From Symsagittifera roscoffensis (taxonomy: Eukaryota; Xenacoelomorpha; Acoela; Convolutidae), in assembly GCF_963678635.1 (NCBI RefSeq), contig NC_087067.1, forward strand, positions 26,545,547 through 26,605,546: DNA of 60,000 nt. Reading direction: 5' to 3'. Of this stretch, positions 1 to 11,512 are shown one piece after another. Under the pieces are notes generated by a model that saw nothing but the letters and a program-made list of their open reading frames with translations, had not been told where the DNA came from and searched no databases. The number at the start of each line of letters is the position of its first letter. The first letter of the stretch is position 1. The translations under genes and the position numbers were made by a program.

Positions 1-2
1 AT

Positions 3-170
3 TGCAAGACGGAACGCCGCAATGAACAGTTCAAGAGAAACACTTCTGAGAGAGGAGGAGGAGGAGGAAAAAAACGATTAAGGTACCCTATTGGTCTTGA
101 AAACATACTTGAGGCAAGCCTGCCGGGACAACCCACCTGCCTACGAAACAACACGCCAGAACGAAAACGA
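3..170 (+). CDS. Possible 3' end of an unidentified gene (partial)
   Basis: An open frame enters from the left edge and stops at TGA 168-170. It is less AT-rich than its surroundings and encodes a basic segment with a Gly run (about residues 28-32) and a KR-rich C terminus. A 19-codon frame starting ATG at 169 (MNLLAEILSDDDASDFILL) overlaps that stop and ends at 228, so either frame could be the true end, or there is a frameshift. AATAAA near 382 could serve as a polyadenylation signal. No family is recognised. It could be a host gene or a transposase tail. Confidence 0.3.
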
Positions 171-522
171 TGAACCTACTTGCCGAAATACTATCTGACG
201 ACGATGCCAGCGATTTTATTCTACTGTAAAAAAAAATTTTGCCTCCGGTTGTTTTTTGTAAAGTTAGGGTGGTTCAAAAGTTGCCAAAACTTGGCCATGC
301 TCTGAACTATTTTTAACCACTCGGTTATAATGCCGAAAGTCTAGTGCAATTTATTTATGTTCGGCGAACTATCCAGCACAATAAAATCCTTCCAAAATGA
401 AGGATTTTTCCCAAATCGAGGCAAGCTAGCCGGTCGTATCAAATATTGCACTCATGATATTGTTCAAAAATTAGGGGTTTAAGTTATATTATAGAACAAC
501 ACCTACTTGATACCGATTAAGG

Positions 523-575
523 GGCAGTCGAAGCACTCGTGGCTTCGCCCTAATGTACGAGCAGTCTTTTTTCGA
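523..575 (+). repeat. 3' end of a Helentron-like short element
   Basis: The stretch has the same order as the 3' ends of the family seen at 44262-44805: GGGCAGTCGAAG, then GGCTTCGCCCT, then a spacer and GTACGAGCAGTCTT. No convincing 5' half is visible upstream, so this is a fragment. Confidence 0.45.
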
Positions 576-2028
576 TTTAATCTTGTTCCTTTTTGCGTCT
601 GAATTTCCTCCGAGCTTTGATACTTAAATGTAAATAGATAAAATTTTTAAAAATTGTTTCCGCGTTGTCTCACCTAAGGGTTCGACCTGCTGCTTTCCTG
701 CCTGCTGTTTCTTCAATTACTCATTTTTCTTGATTCCATATTCAATAGTCATGTTTTTTTCTTGGTGTTTTTTCTGGTTTTATTCAATTTGATTGCTGAT
801 GTTAATAGTATCCATGAGGCTACTGCCAATCGCAGGCTGGTTGTCCTCAAAAGAAACTGAAAATGGGTTTCTTTGAAGAGCTGATCTGAAAATTCCTCTA
901 ATTGGAACGTTTAAAAAGATTTCGAAAGTTTTATCGAATTATTAGGCTGATCAAACGGTCAAACTGATTCTCTCCCCAATCAATTTTAATCAAAGTTTTT
1001 TGAGCCGCAGGCTTTTTTTAAAAAAAGGCTTTTTTTGAAAAATTTTGACCGAAAATTGATCAAGGGAGGTTCCTAAGGGGAAAAGAGAAGAGGGCGTGTC
1101 TCTCTCTTCTTACTCCCCTGGTTTAAGCCAAACAAACTCAATAAAAAACTCAATAAATGAAACGAATATATATTTTTTATGTTCATTTTTTGCACCTCCG
1201 GATTGACCGTTCTACAAAAATAGCCGTATGTCAGAAGATTTTTCACAATTTGCTGAAAGTTTTTTCCCTTTTCACAACTTTTAATGAAAATAATTAATAA
1301 ATACCACAAAAAAAACGAATTAGAAAAAATAAGAAAAAGTCGTAACCTATAATCTTAATTAAAAAATCTTAAAACTTAGAAAAAATTTTAACTTTTATTA
1401 AAAACGTTTTAAAATGTTTCAAAACCGAAACCTTTAATTTTTTGAAAGTGATTTATGTAAAAATTGTCCGATGGTTGTTATAGTTATTGGTTTTGAACAA
1501 CATTGGTTCTTTTGCGTGATACCCCCTAAATGATGAAAAAAAATATAACTAAATTGGATCATAATTACTAAGAAATGCAAACTATTATTAAGAGACTTAG
1601 CAAAACGAAGCTTTTTTAATTAGCTCAAACTCAAATTGATTCTTGCCATTTTCTGCTTGTTACTTTCATAAAAAGGATGCCAAAGGCGTTTTCAATGGTC
1701 GTTTGATTTGCTCTTTTTGCCTTTTTCTAGCATATTTTTGAGCTCATTATATCAGCTCTGCATTTTATTTCAAATCATTCCAAATTTTTATAATAATTTA
1801 ATCTTTTTTTATTGTTTAGAGGGATATAACCGGCCGAAAAGACTTCGAACAATTTTAAAAAAGTTTTGAAGGTTGTTTCATTTTTTTTGTGTTATTTAGG
1901 GGTTGAGAAAAGTTTTGGCGTCAATAAAACTTCATTTTCGGTGAACTGTATTTTATAGCTGTCAGGGCATATGTAGAATTTCGATAATTAAAAAAAAATA
2001 AAATCTTTTTTAGATAATTTCTAGTAAC
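576..2028. other. AT-rich flank without a recognised gene
   Basis: This is low-complexity AT-rich DNA with short hairpins, for example GCCGCAGGC and an A/T palindrome near 1005-1038. Open frames are short and do not look like proteins. The downstream exons of the minus-strand receptor gene were looked for here and not found. Confidence 0.5.
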
Positions 2029-2438
2029 TGGAACCTGATCTAAACTACATTTTATTATTAGATAAATTAGATATTTTACCACTGTAAAGTATTTAATATT
2101 GACCAATCATAATCCATCCAACTAACAACCCACTTATTTGTAAGTGCTGAAATTGCTTGTAATTTCAGCACCAGAGAGATTTGAATTTAACTTAGAAATT
2201 AGTTGCCTCTCCAAGAGAACTTCAGCTGCCGCAATAAGCCAGTATACTCTAGATCTATTGAGCCTAGCAGAGACTAGTTAAACACCCTGAGACTAGTAGA
2301 TATAAGAGTAAGATTAGGATCGGTATTAGACTAAAAAATTGCACGAATCTATCCGGCCGAAAATAAGATAGCGTGACGAGCAGACCTTGTACCCTATCCG
2401 AAATTACTCTATGAGTTAACCACATCGGACCTAACTCA
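2029..2438 (+). repeat. 5' LTR
   Basis: 410 bp, TG at the start and CA at the end, repeated almost unchanged at 20360-20765. The borders are set by where the two copies stop matching. It contains the hairpin at 2144-2171 and a repeated GAGACTAGT motif. Confidence 0.92.
2144..2171 (+). promoter_or_regulatory. Perfect 11-bp hairpin inside the LTR
   Basis: GTGCTGAAATT and AATTTCAGCAC pair perfectly around a 6-nt loop. Both stem arms are intact in the 3' LTR (20475-20502), where only the loop differs by one base. This suggests a structured RNA element in the transcribed part of the LTR. The role is inferred. Confidence 0.6.
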
Positions 2439-2440
2439 TC

Positions 2441-2463
2441 TGGTGCGACCATAAGTCTCGAAC
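2441..2463 (+). promoter_or_regulatory. Candidate tRNA primer-binding site
   Basis: Two bases after the 5' LTR the sequence reads TGGTGCGACC, as expected for the complement of a tRNA 3' end with CCA. Further on, TCTCGAAC (2456-2463) resembles the complement of a tRNA T-loop, so pairing may extend beyond the usual 10-18 nt. The stem is one base short of a canonical acceptor plus discriminator. The priming tRNA was not identified. Confidence 0.55.
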
Positions 2464-2529
2464 AAGCAAGACCTTAATAGCTTAGAATTAACCAAAAATA
2501 GATTAGAAATTAGACAAAACATTTTAAAA

Positions 2530-2763
2530 ATGTTACACGATAATAACTTAATTGAAATGTCTCTACGACTCAATAGATCAGAGCCGATATTCCGCACAAT
2601 TCTAGAACTACCAAGTATTGGAAGAAGACCTCGGACAAGAGACGATATACGACTACGTAAAAACTTACCATTTAATTTTATGGTTGTACGGCAAAAGCCA
2701 ACACAAACTTTTATATTTAGAATCTTATTAGCAATGAATATAGATTTTCATTTGCAAACATAA
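2530..2763 (+). CDS. 77-residue leader ORF
   Basis: ATG 2530 opens a 77-codon frame shortly after the PBS. The product is basic, with an Arg-rich middle (residues about 26-45, including GRRPRTRDD), and its codon use is more balanced than that of the A-rich gag. It could be a spliced 5' exon, the true start of gag, or chance. No family is recognised. Confidence 0.3.
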   Translation: MLHDNNLIEMSLRLNRSEPIFRTILELPSIGRRPRTRDDIRLRKNLPFNFMVVRQKPTQTFIFRILLAMNIDFHLQT

Positions 2764-3739
2764 AATTTGAAGGAAATCTTCATGATTATTTCAAGCGCTA
2801 AACAAAATTTTTCATGTACAATAACGATTGATAAAAAGATCTCAGATCGTTTTCTCAACTTCTGCAGTTTTATATAAAACATATTTATTTGAAAAATATT
2901 TATTAAAAAATAAAAATAAAAATTAGTTGCATGACAATAAATTGTTAGTATATGTAAATCATCATGTTGTTCCAGCTTCATCACCTAAACATAACAGCAA
3001 TCATAAGCTAACTAACATCATAAAAAACTAAAGCTTTATATCAATGAATTTAAACCATTTTAAACTTAAATTTACTATATTTTAAACCAGATCATCAAGG
3101 CTTATCCTTGGATCTTAATAAATTTTTCTAAATCATCAATTTTTAATTCTGATCATCAAGGCTTATCCTTGGATCAAAAAGAACACTTTTGTTCTCCCCC
3201 ACCCACTTATTAAGTGTCTAACGACCTCAAACGTCAATTCACTACCCAACCTTTTCAAAAGACCCAGGACTAATGGAAAATTTAAATAACACTAACCATT
3301 CAAATTGAGCTAAACAGTGAAGAACTTCGGTTATTCATGCTTCACTTGAACCCTCCTCTTACCAGACCCAGGATAGATCTTGACTTAGTAAGTTTAAAAT
3401 AGTATCTAACGAATTACTTGCGTTCTAACTATACCTGAAACTTGTGGATTGATTTACTATTCTCCAACCCTTGAACACAATCACTACCCCTAAGTAAGAT
3501 TAAGTAAGTTAACACCTTAACTTAGATTAGCCACGAGAAAGTAGAAAATCATTCTCCGGAATCGATATACTTTTCTCTCCAACCTTGAACAAAAAGACCC
3601 AGGTTAAGCTAACCAAAAAATCGTTAGGACTAACAGTCTAGGAAATTAAAATCACTAATAACTTCTTGCATCCCTCACCTTAAACCTTATGTCATTCAAA
3701 AATTTAGGAAACAAACAAACAATCGTTATACACAATTGA
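2764..3739 (+). other. Retroelement leader with repeated hairpin
   Basis: This is non-coding leader between the small ORF and gag. A 25-bp unit beginning GATCATCAAGG and ending CCTTGGATC occurs identically at 3090-3114 and 3151-3175. Each copy can fold through CAAGG/CCTTG. The word AGACCCAGG recurs three times near 3260, 3363 and 3595. Such leaders commonly carry packaging or dimerisation signals, and that role here is inferred. Confidence 0.5.
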
Positions 3740-5185
3740 GAAATAGACAACCAAAAATATGATCTTGTAAGAACCCCACATACACAAACAGTTGGATACA
3801 TTCGAACAAAACGACAAACAATAAAAAGAAAAAATATAAACAAACAAAGACAAATCACACGAAAAAGATTTTCAAAAAATAGAAACGCATTTTCTGAATC
3901 AGAAGCAAACAGTTTAGACGAACTATACAAATTAAAAGAATAAATAAATAAAAATTGCCCCATCTATGATCAATTATATTTTTCCGACTCAGAAACAACT
4001 TCAAACTCATCAAAAAGAGGAAAAAGAAGAATAAAAAGCAATATAAACACAAACCAGTACACTTATATAATTGGAATCAACCAATTAGACATATTGATAG
4101 TTATGTATTAACAGTCATCAAACGAAAAAATGAGCCACACTCGAAGTGACGAAAGTCCAGATGAAGAAACAGTTTTTCCAATGATAGAGGACAAACACGA
4201 TTTTGTAAAAATATTTAGAATTTTCGAGAGTATTCATAGAATACATCAAAAGCATACAATATCATAATTCACAAAGAGCAAACTCAATATTCACTAACGA
4301 AGTTTTTGCAATAATATATAGTTATTTATCTATATTGGAAAAAACAGAAGTTCAAAGCACATCACCGACAGAAACATCCAAACATACAAAAGTAAGAAAC
4401 GAAATCACAATATTTTCAACATTTATACATATAATCCGCGAAAATTTCACCAATAATGATGTCTCGCAAAACACTAAACATGATTTGCAGAAATTTTAGC
4501 ATGGTTTATAATAGACTATTTTACCCACAACATAGATTTAATTTCACAAGCAAGAAAAAATTTCAGACCCCAAAGTACCAATGACGACACTGTCATTGCG
4601 GAACTATCAGATTACGTTTGGGACCCTGAATGGTCTCATCCAGCATTTTTAAATATTCCACAAGATATCTCGAGTCAAGCGATAAGTACAATTTCATTTC
4701 ACAGAGATTATGTAAAAGTAATACCATTAACGATAGACGCAACACCATTAAGTTATAATACATTTTTACTTGATACACGAAATAACAGGTTAAATTCAAC
4801 AGTCATACATAATGAAAATCTCAATGGAACACGAAATCTTATACAGCAAGATATTCAAACACCATCACACTTCATAAATGAAGAAGTAGTCCAAACAACA
4901 GTAACAACCACACAACAAAGTATTTCACCAATACGTCCAAATCTAACAACACCAAAAAATATATATACATTACTACCACAGGTAACCTTACAGTCAACCG
5001 TTAAGCCTTCGGTTGCTCCAAAATACTCACATATGGACTATCAGACGTATAGACTAATGACAAAACCGTCAAAAACACGAAAACCGCTCACAAAAAAAAA
5101 CACTTTTGCTGAACACAATTATAATTATGCACACCAAAAAAATACAAAACAACCCCCCCCCCCCGAAAAAATACACAAAATTTGA
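3740..5185 (+). pseudogene. gag: gag, N-terminal part (frameshifted)
   Basis: An A-rich plus-strand frame runs 3740-4267 with one internal TAA (3941). It then shifts to another frame (about 4245-4499) and to a third (4487-5185). The first part encodes a basic then acidic, Ser-rich segment. The last part, about 230 codons, is Thr/Gln/Asn-rich and ends after a run of 12 C. The location directly upstream of a capsid-like and zinc-knuckle region makes Gag the natural reading. No domain is recognised here, and the start codon is uncertain. Minus-strand open frames over this stretch are shadows. Confidence 0.5.
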
Positions 5186-5688
5186 ATCACGTATGTTCAC
5201 ATTATTGGAATCTCCCAAATACATCGACCAATTCAGTAATTTTCCCAGATAATCCACGCCCTCCTCAGGATCATAGTGAAAATTACCCATTTTTTCAACA
5301 AAATAAGAACAAACAACACACACCTTATAACACAAATTACTTATCATCTGATGATGATGATTACTATCAACCAGATATTTTTGCACCATATACCAAAGAA
5401 TATTGCAGACAGAGACCGCTACAGTCTCAACCATCTCAAAATATAAAAATTTACCCACAAAAACCAACAGGTATACAAAATCCACAACAAATGCATATAC
5501 AAAACCCATTTAATACACAATCTTTTCAACCAATACAGCCGCAAAACCCAATGACTATACATTCTAATCAACCAACTCAAATTCAAAATGAAATACCGCT
5601 TCCATATTACCTCCAGCAACACGAAATAACAAAAAATCAACTTTCAAATTTTTACAAATGCCAAATGCCGCAGAATCACTACAGATGA
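5182..5688 (+). pseudogene. gag: gag, Pro/Gln/Asn-rich middle segment
   Basis: This 168-codon frame continues gag after the poly-C tract (5153-5164). Reading through the tract in this frame gives a Pro run followed directly by this segment, so tract length decides the frame. The product is low complexity, with an acidic SSDDDD patch near residue 55 and repeated QNP and QPI words. It probably corresponds to a disordered Gag linker. Confidence 0.5.
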
Positions 5689-6150
5689 CTATGAATCCAT
5701 ACCTCATGGGTGGATCATCAATAACATCCAATAAACCACTGATGGTATTCACAGGAACAGATCCTGAATATTTTGTAGAAGATTATTTAAACGCAGTCAC
5801 ATCAAAATTAATTTCAATATAGGACCTGAACCAATTAATACGCCACTCCATCAAAATTGGATACATAGGCGCACAGCGTTAATACAAAAAACATTAGATG
5901 GCGCAGCTCAAAAATGGTTTTCAGTATTACCCATAGAAATAAAATCAGATTGGAAAAGATTCACACAAGAATTTTCAAAAATGTTTGATTCTGAAAGAAA
6001 CAAACAACACCAAAGAGTTTTATGCAACGAAATACGCAGATTACCAAATGAAACAATTAAACAATTAGCAAAACGAATCGAAACACTAGTTCAAAAGCAT
6101 ATTCACTTAATACACATGACTACAAAACACAAAAATAACAAAAAATTTTA
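5667..6150 (+). pseudogene. gag: gag, capsid-like (Retrotrans_gag) domain
   Basis: Two successive frames (5667-5822, then 5810-6151) encode a segment with the usual Ty3/Gypsy capsid look. It has a FTGTDPEYFVEDYL region, then a helix with DGAAQKWF, then W..F...F spacing (SDWKRFTQEFSKMF) and a helical stretch rich in Glu/Arg. This is the Gag homology used to build the particle shell. A one-base frame change near 5815 and another near 6100 break it. Confidence 0.65.
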
Positions 6151-6957
6151 ATGATGACCTTAACACCTCAATTAAGGAAAATAGCTATAAAAAAGAGAGC
6201 ATCTCATCCTTCCTCAATTCGAGAACCAGATTTAGATTTTAGAAAATTAGTAGATAAACTAGAACAAGCAGAAATCACAACGAAACTTGAAGAAACAGAA
6301 AATCTAAAACTACAATATGTTAATCGAATTGAAACAAACACTACACATATAAATAACATACAGGAGTCAGATACAGACCTAGTTGAAAAAATCACTGAAA
6401 TACTAAGTATTTATGAAAAACACCCAAATTTTAAAGGCAAACCACCTTTCAAAAAATGGTGTAATTATTGCCGACGATACGGACACAGTATTTCCGAATG
6501 CAGACAAAAACAACAAGATAACCAAAACAAACCTCAAAAGCATAAAGAACCAAATAAATCGTTCCATCAATACATGAAAAAAGACCAAAATCTACAAAAC
6601 AAAAATATATATAGTAATAAAAGTTCAGGAAAACCACTTCCAAGCAACTCAAATTACTCAAAAAATCAATCACCATATATCTCAAGTTATAGAGGTAGAT
6701 CGCCCGAACGAAGAAATTCACCGAATTTCTCACAAAATAGACATAACCGATCGAATAGCCAAAATAACCAAAATAACTATTCACGATCAAACTCAAACAA
6801 AACAAAATTTGTTTCTGCATTCATTTCCCATTCAAACCCAAGGAATAGACACTATTCCAATAATATCGAAACTCATCATACAACAGAAACAGAAACTATT
6901 CACACAATAGAATATAAGTTATTCAAACAATCGAAATCAGAACTATTCAAGCAATAG
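6151..6957 (+). pseudogene. gag: gag, nucleocapsid with CCHC zinc knuckle
   Basis: A 268-codon frame follows on from the capsid segment by a frameshift. After a charged helical part (residues about 1-100) there is one CX2CX4HX4C knuckle, CNYCRRYGHSISEC, encoded near 6459-6500. A long Asn/Ser/Arg-rich tail follows with RS- and RN-type repeats. This is the nucleic-acid-binding end of Gag. The ATG at 6151 is unlikely to be a real start. The frame should continue from the capsid. Confidence 0.85.
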
Positions 6958-7560
6958 ATCGAGAAATAACTCATACAATAGATTGAATTCTCACAGATCA
7001 AATGATAACTATCAAAACAGATCACGAAATAATTCACAAAACCGAAACTCAATTTACAATAATCGATACAGAAATTATTCCCAATAACCACACAGGAATA
7101 ATAACCATTATCATAATTCTAAACATCGATACAGAAGTAACACACCAAAACATCAAAGACACATTAATCAAGTGCAAACAAATGAAGAAGCAACATCAGA
7201 CCCCCGAGGTATTGATGACACAGGAAGTAACGAATTACAACTAAATCATATAAATTGTGAATCATCAGATACAGAACGTGATACAGATAATACCATCTCT
7301 GTAAATATGATAACAGTCGAAAACGACTATGAACCTATCATATACCAACAACCTTTTACTTCACATATATATGAAAATCAATTGGAACTCCTTCATAATT
7401 ATTACATTGGACCAATTAATAATAATACACAAACTACACAAGAAGTAAACGAAATTAACACGGTAATTAAACCTGATAAAAAAGATGAAACACAATGCTC
7501 AAACACAAAACATATTTATCAAAACATACAAAAAGAGTAACCAAGAGAAAAAATTTTGAC
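6958..7560 (+). pseudogene. gag tail to protease linker (frameshifted)
   Basis: The Arg/Ser/Asn repeat tail of the nucleocapsid continues in shifted frames. It is followed from 7172 to 7540 by an acidic, Thr/Asn-rich 122-codon frame. No domain is seen. Its position between Gag and the protease motif suggests a Gag-Pol linker. Confidence 0.45.
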
Positions 7561-7599
7561 AATCCCATTTCTCTTAGAGAGTCCAAGAAGTAAAGAATT

Positions 7600-8346
7600 T
7601 CAACCACCAGATCTTGAAATTGATTTTTAATCGACTCAGGAGCAGAATCAAATATAATTAATATTCCCACATGGAATGAAATTAAAACACTACATCCAAA
7701 CTTAACACCTCTTGAAACATCTAGTAAATTGGCAACAGCACAAGGATCAACATTAGTAAACTATGGAAAAATCCAATCATTCCTCCTTCCCACAAGAACA
7801 ATGGAACAAAACATGATTTTGAACAAGCCCTTTAAACATACATTCCATATTACTGATATTAAGCACAATATCATTGGCATACCATTTATTACTAAATATA
7901 TACCAACAATAAATATCTTAAATAGTACAATCCATATCAAAGACAAGTATACAAACACAAAAAACACAGCCTTAACATTCTTCCAAAGATTAAACAAACA
8001 ACCTCCATTTTTCTCAAAATTTTACCCCATTTATAATCAAAAACGGAAACACCTGAAACCACTATCAGGAAATATATATAATTTTTCAATAAAACAAGTT
8101 CATCACTATGACAAAAGACAAAACAAGCAACAACTTTTTAAGTCAGACTTCGAATTTAAACCTATTCACAAATTTTTCAAAATTACAATCTCATCTATAA
8201 AATACTCAAAAAATACGAATTCCGACATTATTTCATTACATGTGTATAACAATACACCATATCAAATAACATTACCCTTAGGACTTTTAGGATATTGCGA
8301 AACAAATGCTACAATTTCACCTATAATTGAAGAACCTAACGAGTAA
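7600..8346 (+). pseudogene. pol: Retroviral-type aspartic protease and following segment
   Basis: The motif DSGAESN (7633-7653) lies at the start of a frame that is open to 8346, and matches the catalytic Asp-Ser/Thr-Gly of retroelement proteases. A short T run just before it (7623-7628) appears to have lost one base, since the frame needs FLIDSG but reads a stop. The region IIGIPFI near 7870-7890 may be the second hydrophobic strand. The next 120 codons before RT are of unknown role. The protease would process the Gag-Pol polyprotein. Confidence 0.65.
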
Positions 8347-8521
8347 ATAATATATTACAACTAATAGATTTTGTCAATCAACAATTCTTAACGAAGAGTT
8401 ATCCATAAATAATAAAATAAATAATGAAAAAAGAAATACAGATTGTTTCACAAAAACACCATATTTTAAACCGACATTCAATATAACAAATTACCGAAAA
8501 GAACAACAAAAATTTTTAACA

Positions 8522-9745
8522 ATGTTTAATTTTCAACACTCACAAATCACACAAGATGAATTTGACAAATTAGCAAAACAACTGTTAAAATATTCAACAG
8601 TCTACGCTACATCAAAATTTGACGTTGGAAAAATCAGTTCATCACTACACCTCCCATTAAGACCTGACGCATTTTTCAAAAAACAAAGAGCAAGTAAAGT
8701 ACCGATTCATTTACACGACAAGGTAAATAGATTACTTGATATTTTAGAACAATACGAATTTATCTCACCAGTAAATAAAGAAGAACAACCAAAAGGAAAC
8801 ACCATCATTAACCCTGTTATCATTCTAGCAAAAGGTGAATGATTAAAAATAGTTTTAGACGCTAGATACCTCAATTCACTAATTGACGAATCAAAATGCA
8901 ATTGACCTATTGAACCAATACAAGTTATCTTGACAAAGATAAATGGTAAATACTTCACAACCGCAGATATGAATAGTGCATATAACCAAATGCCACTAGA
9001 TGAACAACCACGACGTTTAACACAATTTGTTATTGGAAATCAACAATATGAATTTAATAGCTTATTCTTTGGAATATCCATAGGACCAGCAGCTTTTTCA
9101 GCTTTCATGAGTAAAATTTTTAGACCATTAATACTCCAGAAAAATGCAATCACCTATTTAGACGATGTTTTTATGCAATCACAAACCAAAGACGAAATGT
9201 TTACAGTTTTAGAACAATATCATAAAATGATTCAGAACGAAAATCTGAAAGCAGCCCCCGATAAATCACACTTCTTTTTAACACGCGTTAAATTTTTAGG
9301 ACATAATATTGAACGAAACACTATCACTCCATTAAAATCACGCATTGATGCAATCCAAAAACTTCAGCCACCTACAAATAAAAAGAAAATCCAAGAATTC
9401 CTTGGAATGTTAAATTTCTTAAGTAAATATGTTTCCAAAATGCAATTATACTTAAGACCTTTCTATAGCATCCTCAGACAACAAAATAATTTTAAATGGA
9501 CCACTGAACATCAAACACGATTTGAAGAAATTAAAAAGCTTTTGACAGAACAAATTTCAAACACAATCCCAGATCCAAATCAACCATTCTATGCAATGTG
9601 CGATGCTTCAATTTTTGGCATCGGCGCAGCATTGCTACAATCCCATAGTGGAACAAATAAAATGAACTTTATATCAGCAAATTCCCGATTATTCACACAA
9701 GCAGAGCTACGACTCTCAACTCTAATGAGAGAATGTACAGCTTAA
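8522..9745 (+). pseudogene. pol: Ty3/Gypsy reverse transcriptase
   Basis: One frame is open apart from two TGA codons (8840, 8903) and the closing TAA (9743). It shows the RT series in order: LKIVLDARYLNS, FTTADMNSAYNQMPL (first catalytic Asp), SLFFGISIGPAAFS, then YLDDV (9155-9169, the catalytic pair), and KVKFLGH-type and FLGMLNFLSKY thumb motifs. The frame then runs into the RNase H start FYAMCDAS. The enzyme copies the element RNA into DNA. The stops mark this copy as dead. Codon use is A-rich like its neighbours. Confidence 0.93.
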
Positions 9746-10183
9746 ATTTATACACTTACAGAATATGAATTTCTGATATTTGGATCAAGACACCCAACAG
9801 TTCTATTCACAGATCATAAACTAATTATATTTCTCTTTACACAAAAATCAAATCCAAATCATAGAGTTTATTGATTTCAACTAATTTCAATGAAATTCCC
9901 AAAGTTACATATAGTTTGGACAGCAGGAAAAAACCTTGCATTACCAGATACATTAAGTAGAAATACGCCATCTGAATTATTTACACGAAAAACTACAGTC
10001 GAAATACCACAAAATATTAAATTTTATCTCGCAAAAGATGAAACATCATCCCGACTAGAATGCAACTATGCAGTAAAAACTGACATTGATCAATCACAGA
10101 TAAATAATCTACAACATTTTCCACTCTACTTAGATTGCCAAAATAATCACTACAAAGTTAATTTACTAGGCCTACGAAGTTAA
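9746..10183 (+). pseudogene. pol: RNase H remainder and connection domain
   Basis: The frame is the same as RT after the TAA at 9743, with one more TGA at 9872. Together with the end of the previous entry it gives the RNase H set: CDASIFGIGAAL (Asp), TLMREC (Glu) and LFTDHK (Asp). It then continues to IVWTAGKN and LALPDTLSR, the usual end of Ty3/Gypsy RNase H. The frame ends with TAA at 10181. Confidence 0.8.
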
Positions 10184-10669
10184 TTTACTTTTAAACCAAT
10201 TCCATACTCACAATGGATAAAAACTAATACTCAACAAAAGAGAATAAAACAACACTCACAAAAAAAACCTTTTTCCACTAATTGAAAAAGAAAATATGAT
10301 CGATAAAATAAACTTATCAGGACCACAAACAAAGGATTTAAAATACACAATCAACCATTTTTTTACCTCCATGACCCACTTGACACAATCCCCCTATCAA
10401 AACTAGAAATTGACAAAATTTTTCTCCCCCCAACAGATAAAATTACACTTCAATTTTTTAAGCAATATCAAAATCTCGATCCAGTAATTAGACAACTAAA
10501 ATCATGGCACAAATACAAAACTAAGCCCGTAAAAGCAGATACCACAATTTTAGGAAACAAAACTCTCCTCCGATATTTCAGAAAATTTAACAATACAACA
10601 ATTAATGAAAATACAGATCTTTCAGAATATCAATTAAAAGATTCTAAAGTTCCCTGTATACCTTTAAGC
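10184..10669 (+). pseudogene. RT/RNase H to integrase spacer, frameshifted
   Basis: This A-rich stretch reads as protein in changing frames, for example YQNLDPVIRQLKSWHKYK near 10470-10520, which is typical of the segment just before the integrase zinc-binding domain. Several stops and frame changes are present. Confidence 0.5.
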
Positions 10670-11512
10670 ATGATACTAATAGCTTTTAACATCTCCCATA
10701 CACAAAATACAAAGGGACACTCCGGATCAGAAAAAACATACTCGAACTTTACACCAAATTTTTATTTCCCAAATGCACCAATTTGGATAAAAGTATTATG
10801 CAATGATTGTATAATATGTCAATTGAACAAACCATATCCAAACCAAAAACAAATAGCACAAAAACAAGATTTTAAAGGACTAAGTTTATATTTTAACCAT
10901 CGCATTTCATTCGACACAAAAGGACCAATTTCACCATCCTCTGAAGGAAACTCCTACATTATGGTCATTGTTGATGCATTCACACACTATGTAGCACTCA
11001 ACCCAGTACCACATTGTAATGCTTATTATGCTTACACAACACTTTATGAACATTGGATAGCAAAATTCGGATTACCCGAAATCCTAGATACAGATAATGG
11101 AACAGAATTTATTAATAATGAAATTATCACACTATGCCACTTATACAACATCAAACATAAACCACGTACATCTCATGCACCTTGGACAAACGGTTTAATC
11201 GAAGGTATGAACCGTTCAGTACAAGAATATCTCAGATGTATCATTAATGGAAATGATACACGATACACAGAATGGTCAGCAGATGTAAAATTATTTCCCT
11301 TATCATATAATTCACAAATTACGACAACTTTAGGAATGTCAACATATGAAATGGTTTTTAATCAAAAGCCACGAAAATCAATTATGTTACAGCAAATGCA
11401 CATAAAAATGCACAAGGTTATTGTCAACCAAATAAAGATTCAATTTGTTATAACCTACCTTTCCACACACGTGATGAAGATCATTTTCATCATCCACAAA
11501 TTCCTAAATTAG
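10670..11512 (+). pseudogene. pol: Integrase, zinc-binding and catalytic core
   Basis: The 280-codon frame begins with a histidine pair and CNDCIICQ (the HHCC zinc finger). It continues with the catalytic triad: Asp at 10913 (FDTKGP), Asp at 11093 (DNGTEF) and Glu at 11201 (LIEGMN). The spacing is 59 and 35 residues between triad members, the canonical D,D35E. Integrase inserts the cDNA. After about 11395 the frame goes wrong, and the last 40 residues are not integrase-like, so a frameshift is inferred there. Confidence 0.92.

Noticed and set aside
3655-5752. Several minus-strand frames rich in Phe, Leu and Cys over gag
   Set aside because: They are mirror images of A-rich plus-strand coding and carry no domains.
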